A stretch of DNA of 64,000 nucleotides from Dongia sedimenti (GTDB lineage Bacteria > Pseudomonadota > Alphaproteobacteria > Dongiales > Dongiaceae), in contig JAUYVI010000002.1 in the NCBI GenBank assembly GCA_030715195.1, positions 372,001 through 436,000 of the forward strand, given 5' to 3'. Both the position numbers and the translations under genes were made by a program. The notes under the pieces are model-generated. The model was given only the letters and a program-made list of their open reading frames with translations, made no database searches and had not been told where the DNA came from. Positions 42,451 to 50,444 of this stretch are shown here, piece after piece. Position 1 is the first letter of the stretch. The number at the start of each line of letters is the position of its first letter.

Positions 42451-44049
42451 ATGAGCGGGGGGCGGGATTTTCAGGCGGCGGGACGTTCCGTGGTGGTGGC
42501 CGGCGAGGCCGCCGCGGCGACCGCGCATCCCCTGGCCACCCTGACCGCGATCGAGATGCTGCTGGACGGCGGCACCGCGATGGATGCCGCCATCGCCGCC
42601 GCCGCGGTCTTGGGCGTGGTCGAGCCGGCGATGACCGGCATCGGCGGCGACTGCTTCGTCCTGATGTCGGTCGGCGGCACCGATCGCGTGCTGGCCTATA
42701 ACGGCGCCGGCCGCGCCGCCAAGGCGGCGCATCCCGACTGGTTCCGCGAACGCGGCATTGCGAAGATCGACGCCGACAGCATCCACGCCGTCACCGTGCC
42801 CGGCGCCGTCGAGGCCTGGTGCCGGCTGGCCAAGGACCATGGCAAGCTCGGGCTGGACCAGCTGCTGCGTCCGGCGATCCACTATGCCGAGGACGGCTTC
42901 CCGGTGGCGCCCCGGGTCGCGCGCGACTGGGCCGAGGACGCGCCCCGCCTCGCCCGCAATCCGGCGGCCGCGAAACAGTACCTGCCGGGCGGCAAGGCGC
43001 CGCAGACCGGCGACCGGGTGACGCTGCCACTGCTGGCCAAGACGTTGCGCGAAATCGTCTTGAAGGGCAGCGCGGGCTTCTACGAAGGCTGGGTCGCCGA
43101 TGACATCGCCAGCACGGTCACGGCCGAAGGCGGGCTGCTCCGGATCAGCGACCTGGCGGCGCATCGCGGCGGCTACACCTTGCCGATCAAGACCAATTAC
43201 CGCGGGCTCGATGTCTGGGAATGCCCGCCGCCCGGCCAGGGCCTGACCGCCCTGCTGATGCTGAACATCCTCGCGCAGTTCCCGTCGATCGGATCGGGTC
43301 CGCTCTCGCCCGGCCGCCTGCATCTCGAGATCGAAGCGGCCAAGCTCGCCTATCTCGAGCGCGACCGGCATATCGCCGATCCCGATCACGCACATATCCC
43401 GGTCGACGACCTGCTGTCGGAGAAGCATGCGCGCCGGCTGGCGGCCCGCATCGATCCCAACCACGCGCTCGACCTCCATCAGGCGAAGTTCCTGCAGCCG
43501 CATCCGGACACGACCTATCTCACGGTGGTCGATCGCGACCGCAATGCGGTGAGCTTCATCAACTCGATCTATTACGGCTTCGGCAGCGCGCGGGCGACCG
43601 AGCGGTCCGGCATCCTGCTGCAGAATCGCGGCGCCTGCTTCTCGCTCGACCCGGCGCATCCGAATTGCATCGGTCCCGGCAAGCGCTCGATGCACACGAT
43701 CATTCCGGCGATGGTCACCAGCGAGGGGCGCCCGGTCCTCTCCTTCGGCGTGATGGGCGGCGACTACCAGCCGATGGGCCAGGTCCACGCCCTGACCAAC
43801 ATGGTCGATTTCGGCATGGATCCGCAGGCGGCGCTCGACTGCCCGCGGGTCCACCACGAGGACGGCGTGCTGGGCGCCGAGACCGGCCTGCCCGAGGACG
43901 TGTTCCTCGGCCTGGCCGATCGCGGCCACAAGGCGCTGCGCCTGACCGCACCTCTGGGCGGCGGACAGGCGATCTTCATCGACTGGCAGCGCGGCGTCCT
44001 GCTGGCCGGTTCGGACCCGCGCAAGGACGGCTGCGCGCTGGGGTATTAG
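42451..44049 (+). CDS. Gamma-glutamyltransferase family Ntn-hydrolase (cytoplasmic type)
   Basis: Self-cleaving Ntn-hydrolase of 532 residues. The large-subunit blocks are VAGEAAAATAHPLATLTAIEMLLDGGTAMDAAIAAA in the first 55 residues and IGGDCFVL. The autoprocessing nucleophile is T354 in HPDTTYLTVVD, so cleavage would give subunits of about 353 and 179 residues. Unlike classical periplasmic GGT there is no signal peptide. The small subunit reads GFGSARATERSGILLQNRG rather than the classical GGT sequence, closer to the YwrD/HpxW side of the family, so glutathione may not be the substrate. Confidence 0.88.
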   Translation: MSGGRDFQAAGRSVVVAGEAAAATAHPLATLTAIEMLLDGGTAMDAAIAAAAVLGVVEPAMTGIGGDCFVLMSVGGTDRVLAYNGAGRAAKAAHPDWFRERGIAKIDADSIHAVTVPGAVEAWCRLAKDHGKLGLDQLLRPAIHYAEDGFPVAPRVARDWAEDAPRLARNPAAAKQYLPGGKAPQTGDRVTLPLLAKTLREIVLKGSAGFYEGWVADDIASTVTAEGGLLRISDLAAHRGGYTLPIKTNYRGLDVWECPPPGQGLTALLMLNILAQFPSIGSGPLSPGRLHLEIEAAKLAYLERDRHIADPDHAHIPVDDLLSEKHARRLAARIDPNHALDLHQAKFLQPHPDTTYLTVVDRDRNAVSFINSIYYGFGSARATERSGILLQNRGACFSLDPAHPNCIGPGKRSMHTIIPAMVTSEGRPVLSFGVMGGDYQPMGQVHALTNMVDFGMDPQAALDCPRVHHEDGVLGAETGLPEDVFLGLADRGHKALRLTAPLGGGQAIFIDWQRGVLLAGSDPRKDGCALGY

Positions 44050-44113
44050 GCCCGGATCGGCTTGACTCCTTGGCGCCCTGGTTCCAGCCTGATGAGTGGC
44101 TTGGCGGCCGGTC

Positions 44114-44128
44114 TTAACGCGGAATTAA
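44114..44128 (+). promoter_or_regulatory. CtrA binding box upstream of the coiled-coil gene
   Basis: TTAA-CGCGGAA-TTAA is an exact TTAA-N7-TTAA match, 56 bp before the ATG at 44184. This is the normal position for a CtrA box over a -35 element, with transcription starting around 44160. Confidence 0.75.
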
Positions 44129-44183
44129 CCAACACGCGCCAAGCTGAACATGGCGTTCCTATGCGGCGCCGGATGAGGATGCG

Positions 44184-44909
44184 ATGGACGATCTGGCACA
44201 ATTGCAGTCGAGGGTCGAAGCCGCTCGCGAGCGTCTGGGCGGCGTCGAAGCCGACCAGCGCAAGTACGGTCTGCGGCTCGACGATCTGGTGCGCATCGTC
44301 GAAGGCGCCCTCTCCCGCCAGAGCGAAGACCTGAAGGCCGCGCGCATCCGATCGGCCTCGCTGGAGACCGAGCTCGACGACGCGCGCAACGCGATCTCGC
44401 GCCAGGAAGTCGAGCTGGCCGGCAAGGAAACCGATATCGCGCGGCTGGAATCCCAGAACGAGCAGCTTCGCACCATGGTGAAGACGCTGCTGGACCTGGT
44501 CGAGGGTCGCAACACGACGCCGCTGCGCGAGGCGATGATCCGGCTCGAGCGCGGCGTGCGCCACCTGCTGACCGAGACTGGATCGCCCGGCGCGAAGCCG
44601 CTCATCAATGCCGCGCCGGAAACGCCGGCGGCCACGCCGCCCGCCCGCCCGGTCCTGGTGCAACCGCCGCAGGCCGTGCAGGGTCGGGTGCAGACGCCGC
44701 GCGCCGCGATCAAGCCCGCCGAGCCGGAGCCCGCGGCGGATCGCGATGCCGCCGACGCCGGTGACGCGCTGGTCGAGCTGACCAGCCTCGGTCGCGGCGA
44801 TCCGGAGGGCATCGTCAAGGAGCCGCCGGAGATCTCCGCCCCGGTCGCGCAGATCATCCGGCGCCTGACCGATTCTGCAGCCACGGGCGCATTGGCCTCC
44901 GACGCCTGA
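44184..44909 (+). CDS. Coiled-coil protein of unknown function, predicted CtrA target
   Basis: A 241-residue cytoplasmic protein. Residues 1-110 are continuous charged heptad helix (LQSRVEAARERLGGVEADQRK onward through IARLESQNEQLRTMVKTLLDLVE). A short helical block follows (REAMIRLERGVRHLLTE), then a Pro/Ala-rich linker (about 140-185) and a C-terminal acidic segment. No family is recognised. The ATG is preceded by GAGGA. An exact CtrA box upstream suggests cell-cycle or motility control. The gene stands alone between a GGT-like gene and a convergent transporter operon and ends at a hairpin. Confidence 0.7.
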   Translation: MDDLAQLQSRVEAARERLGGVEADQRKYGLRLDDLVRIVEGALSRQSEDLKAARIRSASLETELDDARNAISRQEVELAGKETDIARLESQNEQLRTMVKTLLDLVEGRNTTPLREAMIRLERGVRHLLTETGSPGAKPLINAAPETPAATPPARPVLVQPPQAVQGRVQTPRAAIKPAEPEPAADRDAADAGDALVELTSLGRGDPEGIVKEPPEISAPVAQIIRRLTDSAATGALASDA

Positions 44910-44921
44910 CGTCTTCGCGGC

Positions 44922-44948
44922 GCCCGCCTGAAACGGCTTCAGGCGGGC
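44922..44948. terminator. Bidirectional hairpin between coiled-coil gene and BMP operon
   Basis: GCCCGCCTGAA and TTCAGGCGGGC form a perfect 11-bp stem with a 5-nt loop, between convergent stops at 44909 and 44959. Confidence 0.8.
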
Positions 44949-44958
44949 CACCACATCC

Positions 44959-46050
44959 TTACTTCGGCAGCTGACCTTCGACGCCTTCGGCCAACCAGTC
45001 CATCTTGGCAATGGCGCCATCATCCAGCATCTGGCCTTCGGCGATCTTCACCGTGCCGTCCTGGGCCTTCATCGGGCCTATGAAGATCATGATCTCGCCG
45101 CTCTTGATGCCGGCCTCGGTCTTCTCGGCCAGCGCCTTCACGTCGTCCGGCATGTTGGTGTAGGGCGCCATCTTCAGCATGCCCGACTTCAAGCCGTCCC
45201 AGACGTCGCCGCTCTTCCAACTGCCGTCCATCGCCGCCTTGACCCGGGTGACGTAATAGTCGTCCCAGTGATCGATCGACGAGGTGAGCTGGGAATCCGG
45301 CGCGAACTTGATCATGTCCGAGGCCTGGCCGAAGCCTTTGATGCCGCGGTCATGGGCGGTCTGCAGCGGCGCCGGAGAGTCGGTGTGCTGGGCGACGATG
45401 TCGGCGCCCTGGTCGATCAGCGCCTTGGCGGCATCGGCTTCCTTGCCGGGATCGTACCAGGCGTTGATCATCACCATCTTGATCTTGGCGTCGGGCCGGA
45501 TCGTGCGCATGCCCGCGAGGAACGCGTTCATGCCCATGATCACTTCCGGGATCGGCACCGAGCCGATATAGCCGACGATGCCCGACTTCGACATCTTGCC
45601 GGCGATGACGCCCTGGATGTAGCGGCCTTCGTAGAAGCGGATGTTGTAGGTGGCGAGATTGTCGGCGCGCTTGTAGCCGGTCGCGTGCTCGAATTTCACG
45701 TCGGGGAACTGCTTCGCCACTTTCAGCGCCGGCTGCCAGAAGCCGAACGAGGTCGCGAAGATGATCTTGTTGCCGGCGGTGGCGAGGTCGCGCAGCACGC
45801 GCTCGGCATCCGCACCTTCCGGCACGCTCTCGACATAGGTGGTCTTCACCTGGTCGCCGAGCGCCGCCTCGACCGCCTTGCGGCCGACGTCGTGCTGATA
45901 GCTCCAGCCGAAATCGCCGACCGGGCCGACATAGATCCAGGCCGCCTTGAACGGATCGGCGGCGCGGGCGCTGGTGATCAGGCGCGGCGCGGCGACCAGG
46001 CCGGCACCGGCCATCAGGCCCTTGGCGAAGGTTCTGCGTTTCATCTGCAT
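44959..46050 (-). CDS. BMP-family ABC transporter substrate-binding protein
   Basis: Periplasmic binding protein of a nucleoside-type (BMP/Med-like) importer, 363 residues. A twin-arginine-like signal (KRRTFAKGLMAGAGLVAAPRLITSARA) opens the protein. Family blocks are YVGPVGDFGWSYQHDVGRKAVE, IFATSFGFWQPALKVAKQFPDVKFEHATGYK and IGSVPIPEVIMGMNAFLAG. The start at 46050 has AGGAGG 7 nt upstream; the longer open frame to 47019 is a shadow of the permease gene. It is the last gene of a complete operon ATPase-permease-permease-binding protein. Confidence 0.92.
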   Translation of the reverse strand: MQMKRRTFAKGLMAGAGLVAAPRLITSARAADPFKAAWIYVGPVGDFGWSYQHDVGRKAVEAALGDQVKTTYVESVPEGADAERVLRDLATAGNKIIFATSFGFWQPALKVAKQFPDVKFEHATGYKRADNLATYNIRFYEGRYIQGVIAGKMSKSGIVGYIGSVPIPEVIMGMNAFLAGMRTIRPDAKIKMVMINAWYDPGKEADAAKALIDQGADIVAQHTDSPAPLQTAHDRGIKGFGQASDMIKFAPDSQLTSSIDHWDDYYVTRVKAAMDGSWKSGDVWDGLKSGMLKMAPYTNMPDDVKALAEKTEAGIKSGEIMIFIGPMKAQDGTVKIAEGQMLDDGAIAKMDWLAEGVEGQLPK

Positions 46051-46082
46051 CTCAAAGCCTCCTTGGATGATGTTCTTCAAAA

Positions 46083-47012
46083 CTAACCTGCGGCGTTGAA
46101 GGCGCGGCCGAGACAGGCGGGCGTGTTGAGGCGCACGCGGGTTCGGTCGCTGGAAATCGCCACCAGCACGACGATGGTGGCAAGGTAAGGCAGCATCGAC
46201 ACGAATTGCGAGGGCACCGGGATGCCGAAGCCCTGGATATGCAGCTGCAGGATGGTGATCCCGCCGAACAGATAGGCGCCCAAGAGCAGCCGCGCCGGCC
46301 GCCAGGTGGCGAACACCACCAGCGCCAGCGCGATCCAGCCGCGGCCGGAGGTCATGTTCTCCGCCCACATCGGCGTATAGGCGAGCGAGAAGTAAGCGCC
46401 GGCGATGCCGCACATGGCGCCGCCGAACAGAGTCGCCAGATAGCGCACCTTGATGACGCCGTAGCCGATCGCATGGGCGGCATCGTGGGAATCGCCGACC
46501 GCGCGCAGGATCAGGCCGGCATGGGAGCGGCGCAGGAACCAGGAGACGGCGATCAGCGCCGCGAAGGAAAGATAGACCAGCGCATCCTGGCCGAACAGGA
46601 TCGGGCCGACCACCGGCAGGGTGGAAAGGCCGGGAACGGCGAGCTTGGGCAGCGGCTGCAGCGGCTGGCCGACATAGCCGGAGCCGATCAGCGCCGAGAG
46701 GCCGATGCCGAAGATGGTCAGCGCCAATCCGGTCGCGACCTGGTTGGCCAGCAGGGTCAGGGTCAGCACCGCGAAGACCAGCGCCATCGCCGCGCCCGCG
46801 AGCGCCGCCGCGCAGACGCCGAGCACGGCGCTGCCGGTGCCGAGCGTCACCGCGAAGCCGACGATCGCCCCGACCAGCATCATGCCCTCGACGCCGAGGT
46901 TGAGCACGCCGGATTTCTCGGTGACGAGTTCGCCGGTCGCGGCCAGCAGCAGCGGCGTCGAGGCGGAGATCACCGACAGCGCCACCGAGGTGATCAGCGC
47001 GAACTCGTTCAC
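46083..47012 (-). CDS. ABC transporter permease (BMP/nucleoside type), second subunit
   Basis: A 309-residue inner-membrane permease of the BPD_transp_2 family with about eight helices. Typical blocks are LLLAATGELVTEKSGVLNLGVEGMMLVGA near the N-terminus and ATLFGGAMCGIAGAYFSLAYTPMWAENMTSGRGWIALALVVF. The GTG start at 47012 overlaps the stop of the first permease (GTGA). Partner of the permease at 47009-48091; the pair forms the translocation channel. Confidence 0.9.
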   Translation of the reverse strand: MNEFALITSVALSVISASTPLLLAATGELVTEKSGVLNLGVEGMMLVGAIVGFAVTLGTGSAVLGVCAAALAGAAMALVFAVLTLTLLANQVATGLALTIFGIGLSALIGSGYVGQPLQPLPKLAVPGLSTLPVVGPILFGQDALVYLSFAALIAVSWFLRRSHAGLILRAVGDSHDAAHAIGYGVIKVRYLATLFGGAMCGIAGAYFSLAYTPMWAENMTSGRGWIALALVVFATWRPARLLLGAYLFGGITILQLHIQGFGIPVPSQFVSMLPYLATIVVLVAISSDRTRVRLNTPACLGRAFNAAG

Positions 47013-48091
47013 GCCGCACCGCCCGCGGGCACGCGCTTCACCAGGCGGATGCGATAGCCGACCAGGAGGTCGGCGGCGAGCAGGAAGAACAGCAGCACGC
47101 CCTGGTAGATGCCGGTGATCGCCTTGGGCAGGCCGAGCGCGATCTGCGCCTGTTCGCCGCCGAGATAGGAGAGCGCCAGCACGATGCCGCCCAGAAGCAC
47201 GCCGACCGGATTCAAACGCCCGAGGAAGGCAACGATGATCGCGGTGAAACCGTAGCCCGGCGAGATCGAGGGGGTGAGCTGGCCGATCGGCCCGGCCGCC
47301 TCGAAAATGCCGGCGAGACCCGCCAACGCGCCGCCCAGCAGCAGCGCAAACCAGGTGAGGCCCGCGCCGCTGAAGCCGGCATAGGCCGCCGCGCGCGGCG
47401 CCTGGCCCAGCACGCGGAGCTGGAAGCCGAGCAAGGTCTTGGCATGCAGCAGCCAGCCGAGCGCCACCGCGATCAAGGCGGCGAGGACACCGAGATGCAC
47501 GCGGGTGCCGGAGATCAGGATCGGCATGGTCGCCGCGTCGCCGAACAGCCGCGTCTGCGGGAAGCCGTAGCCTTCGGGATCCTTCCAGGGGCCGACCACC
47601 AGATAGATCAGCAGCAGCTGCGCCACATAGTTCAGCATCAGGCTGGTCAGGATCTCGCTGGCGTTGAAGTGGGTCTTCAGCAAAGCCGGGATCGCCGCCC
47701 AGAGCGCGCCGCCGACGGCGCCGCCGAGGATCATCGCCGGCAGGATCCAGAAACCTTCGCGATCGCCGGCGGCAAGGCCGATCCCGCCGCCGACGATGGC
47801 GCCAAGGATAAGCTGGCCTTCGGCGCCGATGTTCCAAACATTGGCGCGGAAACCGATCGCGAGACCGACGCCGATCAGCACCAGGGGCGCCGCCTTGACG
47901 CCGAGCTCGGCGAGGCCGTTGAGGCTGGAAGCCGGCGCCACGACGAAAGTGTAGAGCGCGTCGCCCGCCGGCTTGCCCATGGCGGCGAAGAGTGCGGTCG
48001 AGACGATCAGCGTCGCCAAGATCGCGATGACCGGCGAGAGCCAGGACCAGAGCACCGAGTTTTGGCCGCGCGCCTCAAGCCGGAACGGCAT
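47009..48091 (-). CDS. ABC transporter permease (BMP/nucleoside type), first subunit
   Basis: A 360-residue membrane protein of the BPD_transp_2 family with nine to ten helices. Conserved block: IGVGLAIGFRANVWNIGAEGQLILGAI, then HFNASEILTSLMLNYVAQLLL, as in YufP/BmpC-type permeases. The ATG at 48091 has AAGAGAGG upstream and overlaps the ATPase gene end by 17 nt. It ends with GTGA overlap to the next permease, so the operon is tightly coupled. Confidence 0.9.
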   Translation of the reverse strand: MPFRLEARGQNSVLWSWLSPVIAILATLIVSTALFAAMGKPAGDALYTFVVAPASSLNGLAELGVKAAPLVLIGVGLAIGFRANVWNIGAEGQLILGAIVGGGIGLAAGDREGFWILPAMILGGAVGGALWAAIPALLKTHFNASEILTSLMLNYVAQLLLIYLVVGPWKDPEGYGFPQTRLFGDAATMPILISGTRVHLGVLAALIAVALGWLLHAKTLLGFQLRVLGQAPRAAAYAGFSGAGLTWFALLLGGALAGLAGIFEAAGPIGQLTPSISPGYGFTAIIVAFLGRLNPVGVLLGGIVLALSYLGGEQAQIALGLPKAITGIYQGVLLFFLLAADLLVGYRIRLVKRVPAGGAA

Positions 48092-49676
48092 TGCGCCTCT
48101 CTTGCGGCAAGGGCGCGGCCACACCGCCCATCAGCAGGCCGAGCTCCTCGATCGTGACCTCGGCCACCGGCCGCGGCGGCGAGAGGCGGCCGTTGGCGAT
48201 GACGGCGATCTGGTCCGCCATCTCGATCAGCTCGTCGAGGTCCTGGGAGATCACCACGACCGCGGCGCCCTTGTCGGCCAGATCGAGCAGCGCCTGGCGG
48301 ATCGCGGCGGCGGCGCCGGCATCGAGACCCCAGGTCGGCTGCGCCACGACCAGGATGCCCGGCTGCTGCAGGATCTCGCGGCCGACGATGAAGCGCTGCA
48401 GGTTGCCGCCGGACAGCGAGCGTGCTTCGGCGGCCGGGCCGTCGCTCCGGACGGCGAAGCCCTTGATGATCTCGGCGGCGAAACGGATGGTGCTGCCCAT
48501 GTTGATCAAGCCGCCGGGCGCCAATCCCTTGGTGCGATAGGCGGAGAGCAAGGCATTCTCGCTCAAGGTCATGTCCTTGACCGCGCCATGGCCGTGGCGC
48601 TCTTCGGGCACGAAGCAGGCGCCCCGCTCGCGCCGCTCGGCCGGGCCGAGCGTCCCGGCGGGCTTGCCGTCGATCACGATGGTCTCCGCCCGATCGGCCG
48701 CGGTTTCGCCGGAAAGTGCCGCCATCAGCTCGTTCTGGCCGTTGCCGGCAATGCCGGCGATGCCCAGCACCTCGCCCGCAGCGACCGAGAAGGAAATGCC
48801 GTCGAGATCGACGCCGAAGGCGCGGTCGCTCTTGACCGACAGCCGGTCCACCACCAATCGCGCCGGCGCGGTCTCCGCGGATTCTTCCTGCAGATGGTAA
48901 GGCGGACGGAGCGCGGTGCCGATCATCAGCTCGGCCAGGTGCTTCGCCGTCTCCTGGCGCGGATCGCATTCGGCGACCACCTTGCCCTGGCGCAGGATGG
49001 TGGCGCGTTCGCACAAGCTCCGGATCTCTTCCAGCTTGTGGCTGATATAGAGGATGGCGCAGCCTTCGGATGCGAGCCGGCGCAGGGTGGCGAACAGGCG
49101 CTCGATCTCCTGCGGCGTCAGCACCGAGGTCGGCTCGTCCATGATGAGGAGCTTCGGGTTCTGCAGCAGGCAGCGCACGATCTCGACGCGCTGCCGCTCG
49201 CCGACCGAAAGGTGCAGCACCGTGGCATCGGGGTCGAGCTTCAATCCGTAGTCTTCGGAAATCTTGGCGATGCGGTCGCGCAAGCCTTTTCGCTGTTGCG
49301 GGTCATTGAGCCCAAGCGCGACGTTCTCGGCGACGGTCAAAGCCTCGAACACCGAGAAGTGCTGGAACACCATGCCGATGCCGAGGGCGCGGGCCGCGGC
49401 CGGGTTGAGGATCGAGACCCGTTCGCCGTTCCAGCGAATCTCGCCGGCATCGGGATGCAGCACGCCGTAAATGATCTTCACCAGGGTGGACTTGCCGGCG
49501 CCGTTCTCGCCGAGCAAGGCGTGGATCTCGCCGGGCCTGATGCTCAAGCTCACGCCGTCATTGGCGACGGTCATCGGGAAGCGTTTGACGATGCTGTCCA
49601 GTTCCAACAGAGGGGCGGCCGGCAGCGGGGTCTGCCCGCGCGCGCCCGGCTCCGCCGCTTCACTGTCTTGCCTCAT
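48075..49676 (-). CDS. ABC transporter ATP-binding protein with two ATPase domains (BMP/nucleoside type)
   Basis: A 533-residue energy-coupling subunit with two fused ATPase domains. The first has Walker A GENGAGKS, signature LSVGERQRVEI and Walker B LLIMDEP. The second has GIAGIAGNGQNEL in place of a perfect Walker A, LSGGNLQRF and VAQPTWGLD. A degenerate second domain is normal for sugar and nucleoside importers (RbsA/YufO type). It is the first gene of the operon. A sigma70-like promoter was not recognised directly upstream. Confidence 0.92.
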   Translation of the reverse strand: MRQDSEAAEPGARGQTPLPAAPLLELDSIVKRFPMTVANDGVSLSIRPGEIHALLGENGAGKSTLVKIIYGVLHPDAGEIRWNGERVSILNPAAARALGIGMVFQHFSVFEALTVAENVALGLNDPQQRKGLRDRIAKISEDYGLKLDPDATVLHLSVGERQRVEIVRCLLQNPKLLIMDEPTSVLTPQEIERLFATLRRLASEGCAILYISHKLEEIRSLCERATILRQGKVVAECDPRQETAKHLAELMIGTALRPPYHLQEESAETAPARLVVDRLSVKSDRAFGVDLDGISFSVAAGEVLGIAGIAGNGQNELMAALSGETAADRAETIVIDGKPAGTLGPAERRERGACFVPEERHGHGAVKDMTLSENALLSAYRTKGLAPGGLINMGSTIRFAAEIIKGFAVRSDGPAAEARSLSGGNLQRFIVGREILQQPGILVVAQPTWGLDAGAAAAIRQALLDLADKGAAVVVISQDLDELIEMADQIAVIANGRLSPPRPVAEVTIEELGLLMGGVAAPLPQERRNAVPA

Positions 49677-49792
49677 CCCGTCGCCCGACTCGTTCCGGCC
49701 GTTTGCCGGCCTTTTGGACAGGCGATCTCTTTAGGCGATTTCCCGCCGCGGTGCAGCAGGATTCCCCGGCGCGAACGGCTTCGCGCGCGGAT

Positions 49793-49821
49793 TTGACAAG
49801 GGATGTGGCCCCGCATAGGCT
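49793..49821 (+). promoter_or_regulatory. Sigma70-type promoter upstream of the ACT-domain gene
   Basis: TTGACA (49793-49798) and TAGGCT (49816-49821) with a 17-bp spacer. Transcription would start near 49828. A perfect DnaA box lies just downstream at 49833-49841. Confidence 0.5.
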
Positions 49822-49832
49822 CACCCTATGAC

Positions 49833-49841
49833 TTATCCACA
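49833..49841 (+). promoter_or_regulatory. Perfect DnaA box (TTATCCACA) near the ACT-gene start site
   Basis: The nonamer TTATCCACA lies a few bases downstream of the predicted transcription start. A single box may be chance; it is noted because another perfect box occurs upstream of gapR. Confidence 0.3.
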
Positions 49842-49942
49842 GCCGAAACTCGGGATTGGACGAATTACCGGCCGGGCGCTCTGAACAGCGCCCGGGCACG
49901 TCCGGTTTTCCCAGTCACCTTGAGTTTCGGAGTTCCTTGAAA

Positions 49943-50242
49943 ATGAGTACCCCTGAGAGCCAGCCGCGCCACAGTGCCGGCCGGAATCCCGTTCCGACCT
50001 TCTGCCTGACCGTACGCACGGACGCCGATCCGGGCAGCCTGCCCCGCGTGCTCGAAGTCTTCGCCAAGCGCGGCATGGTGCCGTCGAAGCTGTTCAGCGT
50101 CGCGACCGGTGCCGACGAGCTGACCGTCGACCTGCAGGTCACCGGCATCGACGAGGATCTCGGCTCGGTGATCGCCAACCAACTCCGCAGCCAGGTCGGC
50201 ATCGAGACGGTGCTGACCAGCGTGAAGACGGAAGCGGATTGA
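49943..50242 (+). CDS. Small ACT-domain-like protein
   Basis: A 99-residue cytoplasmic protein. After a disordered N-terminus of about 20 residues comes one ACT-like domain: 'PTFCLTVRTDADPGSLPRVLEVFAKRGMVPSKLFSV', then 'ELTVDLQVTGIDEDLGSVIANQLRSQVGIETVL'. The beta-alpha-beta layout resembles small subunits of acetolactate synthase and other amino-acid-sensing domains. A stand-alone ACT protein may bind an amino acid and regulate a partner enzyme. The start at 49943 is chosen; an open frame to 49856 adds non-conserved sequence over the promoter leader. Confidence 0.72.
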   Translation: MSTPESQPRHSAGRNPVPTFCLTVRTDADPGSLPRVLEVFAKRGMVPSKLFSVATGADELTVDLQVTGIDEDLGSVIANQLRSQVGIETVLTSVKTEAD

Positions 50243-50265
50243 AGACGGCCGGCAATCGCCGAGCG

Positions 50266-50422
50266 ACCCCTCACCCAACTCCGGGTAAGCTCGGCCTTCG
50301 GCCTCGCCAACCCTTCGTAACCCTCTCCCTCAAGGGGAGAGGGAAGTGCAGCGTGTCCCGCGCGCGTCAGCGCGCATCAAAGGCCCCCTCTCCCCTTGAG
50401 GGAGAGGGCTGGGGTGAGGGGT
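50266..50422. repeat. 157-bp composite palindromic repeat element
   Basis: Outer arms ACCCCTCACCC (50266-50276) and GGGTGAGGGGT (50412-50422) enclose two hairpins: CCCTCTCCC-TCAAG-GGGAGAGGG (50321-50343) and CCCTCTCCC-CTTGA-GGGAGAGGG (50386-50408), which are mirror copies of each other. The element sits between convergent genes ending at 50242 and 50445. It resembles the dispersed CCCTCTCCC palindromes seen in many GC-rich genomes and could also act as a terminator. Confidence 0.7.
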
Positions 50423-50444
50423 CGAAGGCTCTCGCCAGTTTTTC

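Noticed and set aside
46051-47019. N-terminal extension of the BMP binding-protein frame
   Set aside because: This part is Arg/Gly-rich and overlaps the permease gene in another frame. The real start at 46050 has AGGAGG and a signal peptide.
47973-49796. 607-residue plus-strand frame opposite the BMP-type ATPase gene
   Set aside because: It is antisense to a two-domain ABC ATPase with intact Walker and signature motifs; composition is shadow-like.
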